A stretch of 64,000 bases of DNA from Petrocella sp024636985 (GCA_024636985.1 JAGXFY010000026.1:10995-74994); one strand, 5' to 3'. Shown: positions 34,822 through 44,050, counted from the first letter of the stretch. Notes: generated by a model from the letters alone, not told the origin. Numbers and translations are program-made.

Positions 34822-35904
34822 ATGAATAATTTAAATGTAGGTATCGTCGGTGCGACAGGCATGGTCGGTCAGAGATTTATAACATTACTTGAAGATCATC
34901 CTTGGTTTAATATTGTAGTTCTAGCAGCAAGTCCTAGGTCAGCAGGTAAAAAATATAAAGAGGTTATGGGTGACAGGTGGGCAATGAGTAGTCCTATTCC
35001 AGAGTTTATTGGAGATATGATTGTTGAAGATGCAAGCAATGTGGATAAAATTGCCGCTATGGTTGATTTTATTTTCTGTGCTGTTGATATGGATAAGCAA
35101 GCAATCAAAGATCTTGAAGAAGCCTATGCTAAGGCAGAAGTGCCGGTAGTTTCTAACAATTCAGCCCATAGGACAACGCCGGATGTACCGATGGTGATTC
35201 CGGAAATTAATCCGGAGCATCTAGAAGTTATAGCAGCACAAAGAAAGAGATTAGGTGTATCAAAAGGTTTTATAGCGGTTAAACCAAACTGTTCAATACA
35301 GAGCTATGTACCTGTTTTTCAAGCGCTTAAGGAATATGGTCCAAAAGAAGCGGTAATATGCACATATCAAGCTATATCCGGAGCAGGAAAGACATTTGAA
35401 TCATGGCCAGAGATGGTGGATAATGTCATTCCATATATAGGTGGAGAAGAGGAAAAAAGTGAACAAGAACCGCTGAAAATATGGGGACAGGTTAAGGATG
35501 GTATTATAGTTAAGGCTGCTTTGCCGGTCATATCAGCTCAGTGTATCCGTGTAGCTGCTTTAGATGGACATATGGCAGCTGTATCAGTAAGGTTTGATAT
35601 TAAGCCTACCATAGATGAGATGATACAAAAGCTCAATAGCTATGAGGGAAGACCACAAACTTTAAAATTGCCCAGTGCACCAAAACAATTCATTAAGTAT
35701 ATGGTAGAGGACAATCGTCCTCAAACACGCTTGGATCGCGATTATGAAAATGGCATGGGCATCTGTGTAGGTCGTTTACGTGAAGACCATATATATGATT
35801 ATAAATTTGTAGCATTATCCCATAATACTGTAAGAGGCGCAGCTGGTGGTGCGGTATTAATAGCAGAGCTCTTAGCAGCAGATCAGTATATTACAAAAAA
35901 ATAG
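34822..35904 (+). CDS. asd: Aspartate-semialdehyde dehydrogenase, archaeal/fungal type
   Basis: 360 residues from the ATG at 34822 after GAGGTGC. The frame from 34780 starts within the leader hairpin. GIVGATGMVGQRF (7-19) binds NADPH. The catalytic cysteine is in VKPNCSIQSYVP (near 156), and a late histidine lies in AALDGHMAAVSVRFD. Spacing and the ASPRSAGKKYKEV segment match the archaeal/fungal-type enzyme rather than the E. coli type. It makes aspartate semialdehyde for threonine, methionine, lysine and diaminopimelate. It stands alone here. Confidence 0.93.
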   Translation: MNNLNVGIVGATGMVGQRFITLLEDHPWFNIVVLAASPRSAGKKYKEVMGDRWAMSSPIPEFIGDMIVEDASNVDKIAAMVDFIFCAVDMDKQAIKDLEEAYAKAEVPVVSNNSAHRTTPDVPMVIPEINPEHLEVIAAQRKRLGVSKGFIAVKPNCSIQSYVPVFQALKEYGPKEAVICTYQAISGAGKTFESWPEMVDNVIPYIGGEEEKSEQEPLKIWGQVKDGIIVKAALPVISAQCIRVAALDGHMAAVSVRFDIKPTIDEMIQKLNSYEGRPQTLKLPSAPKQFIKYMVEDNRPQTRLDRDYENGMGICVGRLREDHIYDYKFVALSHNTVRGAAGGAVLIAELLAADQYITKK

Positions 35905-35921
35905 ATTGCCTGATGGTTATC

Positions 35922-35950
35922 TTGACAGTTAAAATTCATAAGTCTATAAT
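35922..35950 (+). promoter_or_regulatory. Promoter of the pirin gene
   Basis: TTGACA at 35922-35927, 17-base spacer, TATAAT at 35945-35950: perfect consensus boxes. It gives a leader of about 100 bases. Confidence 0.9.
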
Positions 35951-36054
35951 TTAATTACGAAAGTATCAACGTAATAGATTATATGACCTTAAAGAAACTT
36001 AGTTATGATCTTTTGCCATTAATAAGTTAGCAGTCAATTCGAAAGGGTGAGACC

Positions 36055-36879
36055 ATGTCGAAGATTAAAAGTTCCTTCTTGGCAAAGAGAACAAAAGACG
36101 AAATGGGGTTCTATCTAAATCGGATTTTTGGAAATGAAGAAGCCGCTGAATTTGATCCATTTTTACTTTTAGACTATGTTGAAGGTAATTCAGAAGTTGT
36201 TAAAAAAGGGTATCCATGGCACCCTCATAAAGGTATTGAAACGGTTACTTATCTAACAAAGGGTAGTGCCACTTACAAGAATAGTCTTGGTCATGAAGGT
36301 GAGCTTCATCCTTTTGATGTGGAATGGATTACAGCAGGCAAAGGGATATATCACCAGATGATACCGAAGACTGTGGACCCTTCAATTGAAGGTTTTAAGC
36401 TATGGATCAATATGCCGGCGATTAGAAAAGGACAAGATCCGGCCTATCAAGCCTTTAAGATGGGTGATTTGAAGCATATAAACAAAGACGGTAAGCATGT
36501 TAAGCTAATATCCGGCTCCTATGAAGGAGAAACTGGACCGGCTGAAAAAAGTGACCGTGATATATTACTGATGGATGTCGAATTATGGCAAGACAATCAT
36601 ATTCAAATCATGCGTAATCCGATGAAAAATGGTTTTATTTTTATTTATCAAGGTTATGGTGTTATGAATGATAAGGATTATATGAACCCTCTCATGGCCT
36701 ATAATCTTGAAAGTGGTTTATTGGATATTCGAAGTACATCATCCGAATCTTTGAGGTTTATTTTCGCGGAAGCTTATCCGGTTGATGAGCCGATAGCATG
36801 GAAAGGCCCTATTGTGATGAATACTTATAAGGAATTGGTTGAGACGTTTAAGGATATTGAGATGGATAGATTTATATAG
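36055..36879 (+). CDS. Pirin-family cupin protein
   Basis: 274 residues. The N-terminal cupin carries the pirin metal motif (WHPHKGIETVTYLTKGSATYK near 56-76, EWITAGKGIYHQMIP near 97-111), and a second cupin-like half follows from about 170. Bacterial pirins are iron or other metal proteins; some have quercetinase activity, others bind metabolic enzymes. No partner is nearby to suggest a role. It has an unusually good promoter for a protein of unknown function. Confidence 0.88.
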   Translation: MSKIKSSFLAKRTKDEMGFYLNRIFGNEEAAEFDPFLLLDYVEGNSEVVKKGYPWHPHKGIETVTYLTKGSATYKNSLGHEGELHPFDVEWITAGKGIYHQMIPKTVDPSIEGFKLWINMPAIRKGQDPAYQAFKMGDLKHINKDGKHVKLISGSYEGETGPAEKSDRDILLMDVELWQDNHIQIMRNPMKNGFIFIYQGYGVMNDKDYMNPLMAYNLESGLLDIRSTSSESLRFIFAEAYPVDEPIAWKGPIVMNTYKELVETFKDIEMDRFI

Positions 36880-36884
36880 GGGGT

Positions 36885-36910
36885 CCAGGAACTTCACGGT
36901 CGGTGTTGAT
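36885..36910 (+). repeat. Short intergenic motif (CCAGGAACTTCACGGTCGGT type)
   Basis: Third member of the motif seen at 23326 and 23539; it starts six bases after the pirin stop. Confidence 0.65.
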
Positions 36911-36961
36911 AGTGTTGATAGACAAGTTTAATAAGACTGTTTTCTAGTATATTGAGCTGTC

Positions 36962-37027
36962 AAAAGCAGTAAGTGTTTTTTCGCAAGACCATTGATGGGT
37001 ATAGCGAAAAATTACTTGCTGCTTTTT
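36962..37027 (+). repeat. Long hairpin repeat B, copy 3; likely terminator of the pirin gene
   Basis: AAAAGCAGTAAGT pairs with ACTTGCTGCTTTT, and TTTTTCGC with GCGAAAAA. The stem sequence differs from copies 1 and 2 on both strands in a way that keeps pairing, and the inner loop is changed. It ends in a T-run. Confidence 0.8.
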
Positions 37028-37030
37028 AAT

Positions 37031-37122
37031 CTCTAGGAAAGTCATACTTATGTTAACAATCAAGGAAATCTTTCCTGCCGGAACAATATCTCTTCGAGAT
37101 AACGAAGTGAAGCTTCTTTGTT
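37031..37122. repeat. Intergenic structured repeat family A, copy near 37.1 kb
   Basis: CTCTAGGAAAGTC is followed by ATCTTTCCTGCCGGAACAA, then a TATCTCTTCGAGATA hairpin and GAAGCTTCTTTGTTC. AGGAAAG/CTTTCCT and GAACAA/TTGTTC pairings are kept as in the 29.8-kb copy although inner bases differ. AGGTCCT-type motif follows at 37152-37170. Confidence 0.75.
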
Positions 37123-37151
37123 CATACATAAAAGAGTGAAATTTACTATGT

Positions 37152-37170
37152 GGGTCCCATGAAAACCCTT
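37152..37170 (+). repeat. Short intergenic motif (GGGTCCCATGAAAACCC)
   Basis: Third member of the motif at 23514 and 31285. It lies 40 bases upstream of the promoter of the SMC operon. Confidence 0.6.
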
Positions 37171-37207
37171 CTACAGAGTGTATGACTATCTCCGACCCCG
37201 ATTGGTA

Positions 37208-37236
37208 TTTACTATACTTTTAGGATACGTTATAAT
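37208..37236 (+). promoter_or_regulatory. Probable promoter of the SMC-complex operon
   Basis: TTTACT at 37208-37213, 17-base spacer, TATAAT at 37231-37236. The leader to the first structural gene is about 150 bases and holds two small frames. Confidence 0.6.
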
Positions 37237-37308
37237 TGATGTTGAATGATTTTTAGAGGAATGAATACAATGAGTATCTTATAGATCAATCAAAATCATA
37301 TTGAGGAG

Positions 37309-37389
37309 ATGAGCTGTCATTTGTCAGAGGCGTATATACCACAAGAAGCCCTTACAAAGGATGAATTACAAAAGCTTATAAGTGATTGA
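37309..37389 (+). CDS. Possible 26-residue leader peptide or out-of-frame N-terminus
   Basis: MSCHLSEAYIPQEALTKDEL begins a 26-residue frame preceded by GAGGAG directly against the ATG. Its TGA (37387-37389) lies two bases before the ATG of the next gene, which has no ribosome site of its own, so translation may be coupled. A still shorter frame, MNTMSIL at 37261-37284, follows AGAGGA. Alternatively this frame is the real N-terminus of the next protein, separated by a frameshift. Nothing else supports it as a protein. Confidence 0.3.
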   Translation: MSCHLSEAYIPQEALTKDELQKLISD

Positions 37390-37391
37390 CC

Positions 37392-38888
37392 ATGCATGAG
37401 TATATGAATATGCTAGGCGGCTATAAAGATAGAGTCGCTCGCATTGCACTTTTTGATGTTTTTCATCAGTTGGAAAATAAATTACAAAAAGATGATCAAG
37501 GTAGACCAATCGATTTCTTTGGGATTGGTCTTCTTGGGTTGCTTTTCTTTTTTGAAAACATGTTGATGCGTAATCAAAAAACGGGTATTAGAGAACTGGC
37601 TGAATTTCTTAAAAAGATGATGGGGAAGGCAATAATCTTAGAGGATGAAGGCTATTTACGTCTCTCAAAACAACTGGTAGAAACCATGCGTCCGCCAAGT
37701 GGTAAAAGACTTACAAAATCCTTCTATAATTATGAAACCGGTGAGCCGGACCAAGTTGAGTATGCACTTTTAAAAGCGGAACATTGGGATGCGGATAACA
37801 ATATACAATACTACGCTTTAGCTGAAGAAGGTCTTGAGCTCATTTTTGCTACAAAAGAATATTTTAGTGAATTCCAGATCTCCATTGGTCAATTGGTTCT
37901 AAGGAAGCAATTGGAAAAAGGAGAATTTTCTGGCGCCCTTAGGCAAGTGGATGAAATGCGCATCAGTGTCCATACGATTAAAGAAAAAATGTCCAAAATC
38001 AAACATGATGTTCAAAGGAATATTATATCGGATGATACCTATGAACGTTATAAAGAAATCATTGAAGATATCAACCGAAGACTGCATCAAGAGCACGACG
38101 AGTTTAATGAGCTACGTACTTTCATAAAATCCACGAAAAACCGATTGAACACAAGTCATACCATGACTACAGATAAAGAAACAAAAGCATTGGATTACAT
38201 TGTTCGAATCGATAATGAACTTGAACATGTCCATTATCTTCATGCTTCATTACTAAATGAGAGCATAGAACTTAAAACAACAGCCATAGAGGCAGCAGGC
38301 GAGTCTTTATACTATGCAGGCGTAACCTCTTTTAACTTTGATCAAGAGATCACAAGAAAAATGATGACAGCACCTCTACCCTTTGAGACGGGAAAGGTCT
38401 TGGCGGCCCCCTTTTTGGCAACAAAAAAATACAAAACATGGTCTTTACTTACAGTATTTGAACCACAGGTTGTAGAGCATAAAGAGATGCCGATAAGTCA
38501 TGGCTTCATGGAAGTTCAAGATGATTATAAACCTGCAGACTTGTTGATCTTGCAGCAAGTATATAAATTCCTTTTGTCCCAGATGATGAAAGACTATGGC
38601 AATAGAACCCAAATGACTCTTGAAGAAACCTTACAAAAAGGCGAGCATGCCTACTATCATACAAGAGAATTTTTTGATCTCTGGATTCTTTTGCATCAAA
38701 GATCGCCAATTCATATAAAATCAGTTCTAGAAAACGAAGAAGATTTGTTGCATCCTGCATTTGAAACGTGTTTCTCCACCTATGATCGTGTAGAAGTCGT
38801 GGAATCAGCCAAAGATATAGACGTGCAGACTTACTATACTGTAAAAGATATGATATTGAATTTAGGAGGTAATGAAGCTCATGAATGA
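37392..38888 (+). CDS. MksF/JetA-like kleisin candidate of a condensin-like complex
   Basis: About 498 residues. The start is uncertain: ATG 37392, or TTG 37386 two codons earlier; neither has a clear ribosome site. I recognise no strong signature. Residues about 1-110 look like a helical/winged-helix region (IDFFGIGLLGLLFFFENML), about 190-330 are long amphipathic helices with charged heptads (RISVHTIKEKMSKIKHDV; IIEDINRRLHQEHDEF), and the rest is mixed. Size, coiled middle and position, first of three overlapping genes ending in an SMC-like ATPase, match MksF/JetA (the kleisin of Wadjet/Mks complexes). The functional call is by context. Confidence 0.6.
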   Translation: MHEYMNMLGGYKDRVARIALFDVFHQLENKLQKDDQGRPIDFFGIGLLGLLFFFENMLMRNQKTGIRELAEFLKKMMGKAIILEDEGYLRLSKQLVETMRPPSGKRLTKSFYNYETGEPDQVEYALLKAEHWDADNNIQYYALAEEGLELIFATKEYFSEFQISIGQLVLRKQLEKGEFSGALRQVDEMRISVHTIKEKMSKIKHDVQRNIISDDTYERYKEIIEDINRRLHQEHDEFNELRTFIKSTKNRLNTSHTMTTDKETKALDYIVRIDNELEHVHYLHASLLNESIELKTTAIEAAGESLYYAGVTSFNFDQEITRKMMTAPLPFETGKVLAAPFLATKKYKTWSLLTVFEPQVVEHKEMPISHGFMEVQDDYKPADLLILQQVYKFLLSQMMKDYGNRTQMTLEETLQKGEHAYYHTREFFDLWILLHQRSPIHIKSVLENEEDLLHPAFETCFSTYDRVEVVESAKDIDVQTYYTVKDMILNLGGNEAHE

Positions 38889-39627
38889 CCAACTGTTAAT
38901 GGAAACCTTCAAAATCTATGCGGTATTAAACGCTGAGGGGAAAATACTTAAAGAGAATGCCAAATTGTATCATACAGATGATGAAGTTAGAGGCACCCTT
39001 ATGGCCTTTGCGAATGAAGTAGATTGCACAATCATATCAGCAGACCCTTATATTTATATGGTACCCCTAACTAAAAACTCTATTTTTCATATGACCAATG
39101 ATGAAATAAAAAAACAGTATTTTCCCAGTAGAAGTCTTAATGTGGATATATACCTTATGTATGTGGCCATCATTATATTTATTGGTGAGTTTTACGATAG
39201 CTACCAGACCACCAGGCCAACAAGGGATTTCTTGACAACAGTGGAATGGCTTTCAAGTTTGAATGAGCGGTTGATGGCATTGAAAAATATAGATGAAGAA
39301 ATATTGAAGGATATGGAAGAAGAATATGCCTATAATTGGTTGGATATTCTTACGAATTGGGAAGCCATGGACAACATTAAAGAAGGTGTACGCCGCCATA
39401 CAGCAAGAACAGTTAGTAGAATGAGCTTTATTTTGATTGTTAAACAATTTATGATAAAGGAAGAAATTGCTGTAGAAATAGGACAAGATGAGTTATGTCT
39501 TACGGACAAAGCCCATACCATCATAAGAAAATACTTTATGGAATATGAGTACAATAAAGGTATATTGGAATTTATATATCAATTGGAACAGGGGGAGACA
39601 ACCGATGCCGGCAATAGCCAAGATTAG
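38881..39627 (+). CDS. MksE/JetB-like (KITE) subunit candidate
   Basis: 248 residues from the ATG at 38881, 11 bases after AGGAGG. An ATG at 38872 is only two bases from that site. It overlaps the stop of the preceding gene by eight bases and the SMC gene by 23. It is mostly helical, with winged-helix-like stretches (LLMETFKIYAVLNAEGKIL at the start, SRMSFILIVKQFMIKEEIAVEI near 190). Size and middle position match MksE/JetB, the small winged-helix partner that bridges kleisin and SMC. It may correspond to the family catalogued as DUF6063, but I cannot verify this. No enzymatic motif. Confidence 0.6.
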   Translation: MNDQLLMETFKIYAVLNAEGKILKENAKLYHTDDEVRGTLMAFANEVDCTIISADPYIYMVPLTKNSIFHMTNDEIKKQYFPSRSLNVDIYLMYVAIIIFIGEFYDSYQTTRPTRDFLTTVEWLSSLNERLMALKNIDEEILKDMEEEYAYNWLDILTNWEAMDNIKEGVRRHTARTVSRMSFILIVKQFMIKEEIAVEIGQDELCLTDKAHTIIRKYFMEYEYNKGILEFIYQLEQGETTDAGNSQD

Positions 39628-42600
39628 GTTCACCAATGTGATTTATGAAAACGGTAGTAAACGGTATAATGATGAAATATTTGAGTTTGACGGACATAAC
39701 GGTGTCATGCTCCTTGAAAACGGTGGTGGAAAAACCGTTTTTATTCAAGCGGCCCTTCAAGCGATTATTCCACATACCGATATGGCAGAAAGAAAAATCA
39801 AAGACACACTTTCCCTTGAATCGGCACCGGCCCATATCGCCATTGAATGGATTCTTAATGATCAGCCCAGACGCTATGCGACCACGGCCACCACTTTATT
39901 TATAGAAAACAATCAACTTAGCTCCATAAAATATACTTATGATTATGGTGCCGGTGATTCAAATAGCATTGAAAACATGCCTTTTTCTATTATAATGGAT
40001 GATCAAATGAAACGTCCTGCTACTCGAGGCGAGATCAACGATTACTATCAAAGGATGACCAAACAATCCATGAACGCTAAGCTTTTCCCTACAATAGTGG
40101 GGTTTGGCAACCATATTGAAAGAGAGTACAAGATTATTCCTTCCGAATGGCGTAAAGTGGCTGTGATCAACAGTGCTGAAGGTAATGTGGATGAATTTTT
40201 CACTAAATGTAAGACAACGGAGCAACTGTTGAATAATCTTTTAATACCTGTCGTGGAAGAAGCTATCGAAGGTGACCATAAAACCACCTTTGTAGATACT
40301 TTTGAAAAACAACGTGAGCATTTTAAGAAAAACCGTATATTGCACGATAAGATTGAACAAAGCCAAAGAATAAAATTAAAACTGGATGATTATGTTGACA
40401 TTTTTGGAAATTATGAGGAAGAACGTCTTGCTTTACATGATTTAAAAAGAGAAGCAAGAACCTTAACCAATTATATTACCCATCAAATCGAAACCAAAAA
40501 AAATGATCTGAGTTATAACGAAGCCAATCAAATACGGTTACAACAGGACTATAAAAATCACGCTCAGAAGAAAACCACCTATGAATTGCTGCTCATAGAA
40601 GAAGAACTTAAAGCTTTGAAAAAAGAGCATGACGCCATAAAAAACACATTAAATAACGTTCAAAAAGAATATGACACACTGGGGAAAAGAAAACAGAACA
40701 TAGAGATGAGTAATCTGGAGAATGACCTTTGTCAATCAGAAGTACAACTTCAGTTACTAGAAAAAGAATTAGATACCATAGATGCTGATATTGACATATC
40801 GGATATCAAGGCTCAAATGAATGAGAATAATGCCCATATTAAAGGCTACTTCTCCTATGAACTTGAGCTTATTGAGCGTGAGTTAACAAGAATTAATACT
40901 GAAAAAAATTATGAATTCGAGCAATATGAAAAAACAAAAAGTGCTTTAGAAAATGCAAAGTCTTATGAAAAAGATCTTATTGAGATGCGAAGCGGTATAA
41001 AGACCCGCTATGAAATGACCTTAAGTCAGAAAGAGGATTTAGAAAAGATTTTGTTCGAAGACCGCCAAGAAATGGAGGTCTCTGTATATTTAAATGGTCT
41101 TAATAAGGCTTGTCATGATGCTGAAAAAATTCTTTTTCAAAAAACGGCTGAGATTATGACCTTATCCGGTAAGAACGATGAGTATGAAGCAACACTTCTT
41201 GAGAGTAAGGAAGCATTGAAGGTGGTTGTTCAAAACTTAGAAAAGAACAGAGCTACTGAAGAAAATATTCAATCAGAGATGGCCCATCTTATTCAATCCA
41301 TAGAAGCCACCGGTAAAAATCTATATATATCAGGTAACGTGTATGCTAAAGAAGAATCTATTCTAGGTAACCTAGAAGAACAAAGGATGTACGCTGAAAG
41401 TCAGAAAGAGGAAGCCCTAAAAAAAGAGCGTTCCTATTTTCATGCTGCAGATATTTATGAGCATATGCCCTATTTCGTTGCAGAACCAAAACTGGCCCAG
41501 ATCGTGGAAACGATGAAAAGCCAGACAGATTTTGTTGAACTTGGCACATGCCACCTTCAAACAATAAAAGATACTTTAGGATTAGATGAACCTGCATTAT
41601 ACAATAAGTTTCCCTATTGGCCCATTACCATCGTTACCTCTTCACAAGATGAGAAGAAGGTGATGGATTATGTGGGTAGAATAGGGCACGAATTATCCTC
41701 TATGATTCTTGTCATTACCCTAGAAAACTTAAATAAGTGGATGAAAGAGGAACATATCCTATTCGATCATCATCAATACAAAATGCTTTTTCCAAACACT
41801 TGGTCCGATAACTTGAATCAAGACCAGTATTATATATGGCAACAAGATGTATTAAGCAAAGCATACATCTATCAGAAGACCAGAAAAGATGCCGAAAATC
41901 TTTTGAAAGAAAAAGAAAAGCTTCTGGATTTGGCAACGACTTTTTTTGTCAACCATCCTTATGAAACTTACAATACACTTATTCGTGCTATCCAAGATGG
42001 AGAAAATCAAAAAAAAGCCCTTGAAAACGAGCAAAAAGTGCATACTGAAAAAATCCAAGTCAATAAGCATCATATCCATATACTCAATGAAGAAATCCAT
42101 CAACATAAAACACGCATAGAAGATCATCATGAACAGATATCCATGGCTGAAAAAATCATAGAAGCCGATGAAGCTCTTGTTCGTATTGGCTTAGAACTGG
42201 ATGGAGTTAACAAAAGCATGGATGACTTATTGGATAAAATAGAAGAACATCAAAAATCCATGGACCAACATAATCGTCAACAAGCATTACTGGATCATGA
42301 GTACCATAGTTTTACGAGGGAAAAGGACAAAATATTGGACAATGGTCTCTATATAGAGGTTCAAGAGATTCAAGCCATTTGTGCGAATATTGGTTTTGAG
42401 ATATTAAAAGAACAGAAGTCTTATCTCGAGAAAAAACTAGCAGGCATGGGTCATTCAAGAATGGTGCTAGAAGAACGGATTAAGAATGAAAAAAAACAGA
42501 GAGAAAAGTATCAAAAAAGTCTTAAGCAAAAAAGAAGAGAAATGGAATATGATTTTGAAACCATAGATATATCCTATGAAGATGAGTTGAAAGACCTTTA

Positions 42601-44050
42601 TGACCAGATGAAAGCACAATCTAAAGTGTTGGTAAAGATAAAAAACGAACAAAGTCAAATGGATATGACCTTAGGTAGGCTTAGAACGCGTAGAGACATC
42701 ATAGAGCATCAACTTATCGAAGAGCATGCATCCAGATATGTTTTTGATATGGCCTTAAATCTGATTCCCAATCAGTTAAGGTCTGAACTGCTTAACCTGA
42801 AGGAAAGAGAGAAAAAACTACAAGCACATAAGAAAGAAATTGAAGAAGAAATGCATACATTCGAGCAAATCCTTAGAGAATTGCAAGTTAAAGATGGTAC
42901 CTATCATTATATGATGGAAGGTATTGAACCCTTAATGTTAGAGTTGGATTATTTTGAAGCCTTTGACCAAGAAGCTGTTTTCAAAGTCAATCAATTAATA
43001 AGTCGCCTTAGTGGGCAGAGTATCCTTGTTGAGAAGGCTATGAACCAAGTCAAAAAAGAAAAAGAAGACTTGAAACTGTATTGCCAGGAGTATATTGAGG
43101 ATTATAGACTCAAAGATATGGTTATTAAAGGACTGGAGAGCAAGGACGATTATAGCGGACTGATTCATTACCAAGAAAAAATGACGGAAATAATCCTAAA
43201 AATTATTAAAGTTGCAGAAGATGATAAGCGTGAGAGTGACACAGAACTTCAAACATTTTTGTCCCATCTACTCATGTATGTACGTCATGTATCCACGGAA
43301 CTTGGTGATATACAAAACAAGACAAGAATCAAGGTCGGTGATGGCTATAAGCAGATTTTTGTTTTTGATATTCCCAAGTGGGAGGATGAAGAAGGAAAAA
43401 ATGCACTAAGAGGTTATATCAATGAAACCATAGAAGCTTATGAAAAAGAAAGTGAACAGTGGGAACATGATGAAATCTTGCTTAGAAAATCGATCGAAGA
43501 AAGACTGAGTGTTAAGAATCTCTTGCAGGTCATCATGAAAGAAAATACGATTAAAATCAAATGCCGAAAAGTGACCAATGATATGCAAATCAATAAAGCA
43601 CCAATGGTATGGGAAAGTACGAATAAATGGTCCGGTGGTGAAAAGTGGAGCAAGAACATGACGCTTTTCTTAAGTCTGCTCAATTACATGGCAGAGAAAA
43701 AGCAGCATTTGGATGTTCATCAAAAGAAACAAAGAGCCGTTATCTTGGACAATCCTTTTGGAAAGGCTTCCAGTGACCATGTCCTAAAACCGGTATTCAT
43801 GATTGCTGAGAAGCTTGGTTTTCAGATTATTGCTTTGACAGCCCATGCAGAAGGTAAGTTTATTAGTGAATATTTTCCGGTAGTATATAGCTGTAAACTA
43901 AGAGGCGCCATAGATCAAAGCAAACAGATTATGACAAATGAACGCATCATCAATTACGCTTATTTAAGAGAGCATGCACCTATGACCATTATGCGTATGC
44001 AGGAAATAGAACAGTTGGACTTATTTGAGACTATAGGAGAAGGGCTATGA
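39605..44050 (+). CDS. Large SMC-like ATPase (MksB/JetC type)
   Basis: 1481 residues from the ATG at 39605 after GGGGGAG. ATPase head halves lie at both ends. The N-terminal Walker A is LLENGGGKTVF (K43-T44), with Leu where GxxxxGKT has its first Gly. The C-terminal signature is KWSGGEKWSKNM (from 1343), the Walker B strand is RAVILDNPFGKAS (D1382, then Asn instead of the catalytic Glu), and the switch His is in IALTAHAEGKF (1414). Long coiled coils (about 270-600 and 770-1230) flank a globular middle of about 610-760, the hinge position. Such proteins fold and extrude DNA. It overlaps the MksE-like gene upstream and lipA downstream. Confidence 0.85.
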   Translation: MPAIAKIRFTNVIYENGSKRYNDEIFEFDGHNGVMLLENGGGKTVFIQAALQAIIPHTDMAERKIKDTLSLESAPAHIAIEWILNDQPRRYATTATTLFIENNQLSSIKYTYDYGAGDSNSIENMPFSIIMDDQMKRPATRGEINDYYQRMTKQSMNAKLFPTIVGFGNHIEREYKIIPSEWRKVAVINSAEGNVDEFFTKCKTTEQLLNNLLIPVVEEAIEGDHKTTFVDTFEKQREHFKKNRILHDKIEQSQRIKLKLDDYVDIFGNYEEERLALHDLKREARTLTNYITHQIETKKNDLSYNEANQIRLQQDYKNHAQKKTTYELLLIEEELKALKKEHDAIKNTLNNVQKEYDTLGKRKQNIEMSNLENDLCQSEVQLQLLEKELDTIDADIDISDIKAQMNENNAHIKGYFSYELELIERELTRINTEKNYEFEQYEKTKSALENAKSYEKDLIEMRSGIKTRYEMTLSQKEDLEKILFEDRQEMEVSVYLNGLNKACHDAEKILFQKTAEIMTLSGKNDEYEATLLESKEALKVVVQNLEKNRATEENIQSEMAHLIQSIEATGKNLYISGNVYAKEESILGNLEEQRMYAESQKEEALKKERSYFHAADIYEHMPYFVAEPKLAQIVETMKSQTDFVELGTCHLQTIKDTLGLDEPALYNKFPYWPITIVTSSQDEKKVMDYVGRIGHELSSMILVITLENLNKWMKEEHILFDHHQYKMLFPNTWSDNLNQDQYYIWQQDVLSKAYIYQKTRKDAENLLKEKEKLLDLATTFFVNHPYETYNTLIRAIQDGENQKKALENEQKVHTEKIQVNKHHIHILNEEIHQHKTRIEDHHEQISMAEKIIEADEALVRIGLELDGVNKSMDDLLDKIEEHQKSMDQHNRQQALLDHEYHSFTREKDKILDNGLYIEVQEIQAICANIGFEILKEQKSYLEKKLAGMGHSRMVLEERIKNEKKQREKYQKSLKQKRREMEYDFETIDISYEDELKDLYDQMKAQSKVLVKIKNEQSQMDMTLGRLRTRRDIIEHQLIEEHASRYVFDMALNLIPNQLRSELLNLKEREKKLQAHKKEIEEEMHTFEQILRELQVKDGTYHYMMEGIEPLMLELDYFEAFDQEAVFKVNQLISRLSGQSILVEKAMNQVKKEKEDLKLYCQEYIEDYRLKDMVIKGLESKDDYSGLIHYQEKMTEIILKIIKVAEDDKRESDTELQTFLSHLLMYVRHVSTELGDIQNKTRIKVGDGYKQIFVFDIPKWEDEEGKNALRGYINETIEAYEKESEQWEHDEILLRKSIEERLSVKNLLQVIMKENTIKIKCRKVTNDMQINKAPMVWESTNKWSGGEKWSKNMTLFLSLLNYMAEKKQHLDVHQKKQRAVILDNPFGKASSDHVLKPVFMIAEKLGFQIIALTAHAEGKFISEYFPVVYSCKLRGAIDQSKQIMTNERIINYAYLREHAPMTIMRMQEIEQLDLFETIGEGL

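Noticed and set aside
39545..39604. Longer N-terminus for the SMC-like protein (20 extra residues)
   Set aside because: The extension lies within the preceding gene, lacks a ribosome site and is not SMC-like; GGGGGAG precedes the ATG at 39605.
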